A DNA stretch of 64,000 nt from Hyphomicrobiales bacterium (lineage in GTDB: Bacteria > Pseudomonadota > Alphaproteobacteria > Rhizobiales > Rhizobiaceae). Positions 62,630 to 64,000 of the stretch are shown piece after piece. The notes below the pieces were generated by a model, which was given only the letters and a program-made list of their open reading frames with translations, had not been told where the DNA came from and searched no databases. Every line of letters begins with the position of its first letter. Position 1 is the stretch's first letter. The stretch covers positions 1-64,000 of the forward strand of contig UCJD01000007.1 in NCBI GenBank assembly GCA_900472605.1. Direction: 5' to 3'. Made by a program: the position numbers and the translations under genes.

Positions 62630-63099
62630 ATGATCGCTCTATCTTTCACCGCTATGCCAACTGCCGATGCCGAGACAATCTGGAACGGTGGGAATGACGC
62701 CTATGGCCACTTGCCGGAGACGATGGTTTCCGATGGGCCGGGACATCCGTGCCGCCACTGCCTGAAGAACATAGATGCCGGCGACGCGCTTTACGTTTTC
62801 GCATACCGCCCCTTCCCGGAGTTGCAGCCCTATGCGGAGACCGGACCGGTGTTCCTGCACCAGCAGCGATGCGAACGCTATGCGGCCGAGGAAGTGCTGC
62901 CGCCTGTCCTGACCACCAGCCCCAACTTCATTTTGCGAGGCTATGGCAGTAACAACCGCATCGTCTACGGCACCGGCGCCGTGACCGATGTTACCGTATC
63001 CCTGCCTATGCGGCCAAACTTCTGTGCAAGCCCGAGGTTGCCTACGTGCATGTGCGCTCGGCGCGCAACAACTGCTATCAGTGCAGGATCGATGGATAG
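62630..63099 (+). pseudogene. DUF1203 protein gene with a frameshift
   Basis: ATG 62630 follows AAGGAGACTTGCC. The first 120 codons read as a DUF1203 protein (HPCRHCLKNIDAGDALYVFAYRPF; YGSNNRIVYGTGAV). At about 62991 the frame slips: a one-base loss turns the expected continuation into junk, while the next frame reads YRIPAYAAKLLCKPEVAYVHVRS then ARNNCYQCRIDG and stops at 63099, exactly the family C-terminus. In the original frame translation runs on to 63145. It is either a recent inactivation or a sequencing error. DUF1203 proteins are of unknown function. Confidence 0.85.
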
Positions 63100-63109
63100 A
63101 GCACGAAAA

Positions 63110-63138
63110 AAGCCGGTTGCGGAGAGAGCAACCGGCTT
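63110..63138. terminator. Terminator between DUF1203 and ald
   Basis: Perfect 11-bp arms AAGCCGGTTGC / GCAACCGGCTT. The T-run is on the minus strand (A-run 63106-63111), so it mainly ends ald. Confidence 0.88.
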
Positions 63139-63161
63139 CAGTTGACGTAGCGCGATGGACT

Positions 63162-64000
<839 letters not shown>

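Overview
The window looks like a chromosomal segment of a Rhizobium-type alphaproteobacterium (order Hyphomicrobiales). The evidence is a high-GC, densely coding sequence holding exoR (periplasmic brake on ExoS/ChvI), popZ (DUF2497), orfA-pit under a Pho box, BA14K and DUF1127 proteins, a cuckoo/alpha-r14 small RNA, and the runs yajC-secDF-Mth938-squalene/phytoene synthase-like and pcm-surE-serS-tatCBA-scpBA-nagZ. Most of it is core housekeeping DNA. The accessory signal is at the left edge and in scattered intergenic regions.

Layout. 1-1300: an IS110-family transposase cut by the window edge, its structured non-coding 5' side, and a RIME-like palindromic element. 1.3-7 kb: tig, tRNA-Leu(UAG), a DUF2157/GDYXXLXY membrane pair, an alpha-r14 (CcsR/cuckoo) sRNA, two 47-residue DUF1127 genes, a second structured sRNA candidate and a small zinc-ribbon protein. 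7-14 kb: LysR with a divergent GST, a three-module flavo-iron-sulfur oxidoreductase, trmFO, and a persulfide dioxygenase-rhodanese plus 1-Cys peroxiredoxin operon. 14-19 kb: the Sec accessory operon with homologues of two mitochondrial complex I assembly factors. 19-35.5 kb: a long minus-strand run (M23/LysM lipoprotein, pcm, surE, serS, tat, scp, nagZ, a giant SPOR protein, argS, dgt). 35.7-45 kb: erpA, xth, exoR, a FadL-type porin, valS, popZ and a second isoaspartyl-methyltransferase-like gene. 45-52 kb: a 33-residue membrane microprotein, tRNA-Cys, BA14K, orfA-pit, tRNA-Asn, small lipoproteins, an MFS transporter and a RBBP9-type hydrolase. 52-59 kb: a probable photo-oxidative stress island (phrB, FAD oxidoreductase, DUF1365, CFA-type methyltransferase; then SDR and a ChrR-like cupin on the other strand). 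59-64 kb: a sulfur-amino-acid operon (cysK, AlaX, sseA, GNAT), a frameshifted DUF1203 gene and the C-terminal part of ald.

The most notable signals are these. (1) A match with exact N18 spacing to the ECF11 (RpoE-ChrR) promoter lies upstream of phrB, while the local ChrR-like protein has lost both cysteines of its anti-sigma zinc site and has no sigma gene beside it. (2) The phrB-downstream gene set resembles the Rhodobacter singlet-oxygen/furan-fatty-acid genes. (3) A cuckoo-type sRNA with two CCTCC-loop hairpins sits next to paired DUF1127 genes. (4) The IS110 element has a non-coding 5' region suited to carry a bridge RNA, next to palindromic DNA. (5) A PhoB box sits directly before orfA-pit.

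All calls come from reading the sequence and from remembered family knowledge. No database search or folding program was run.
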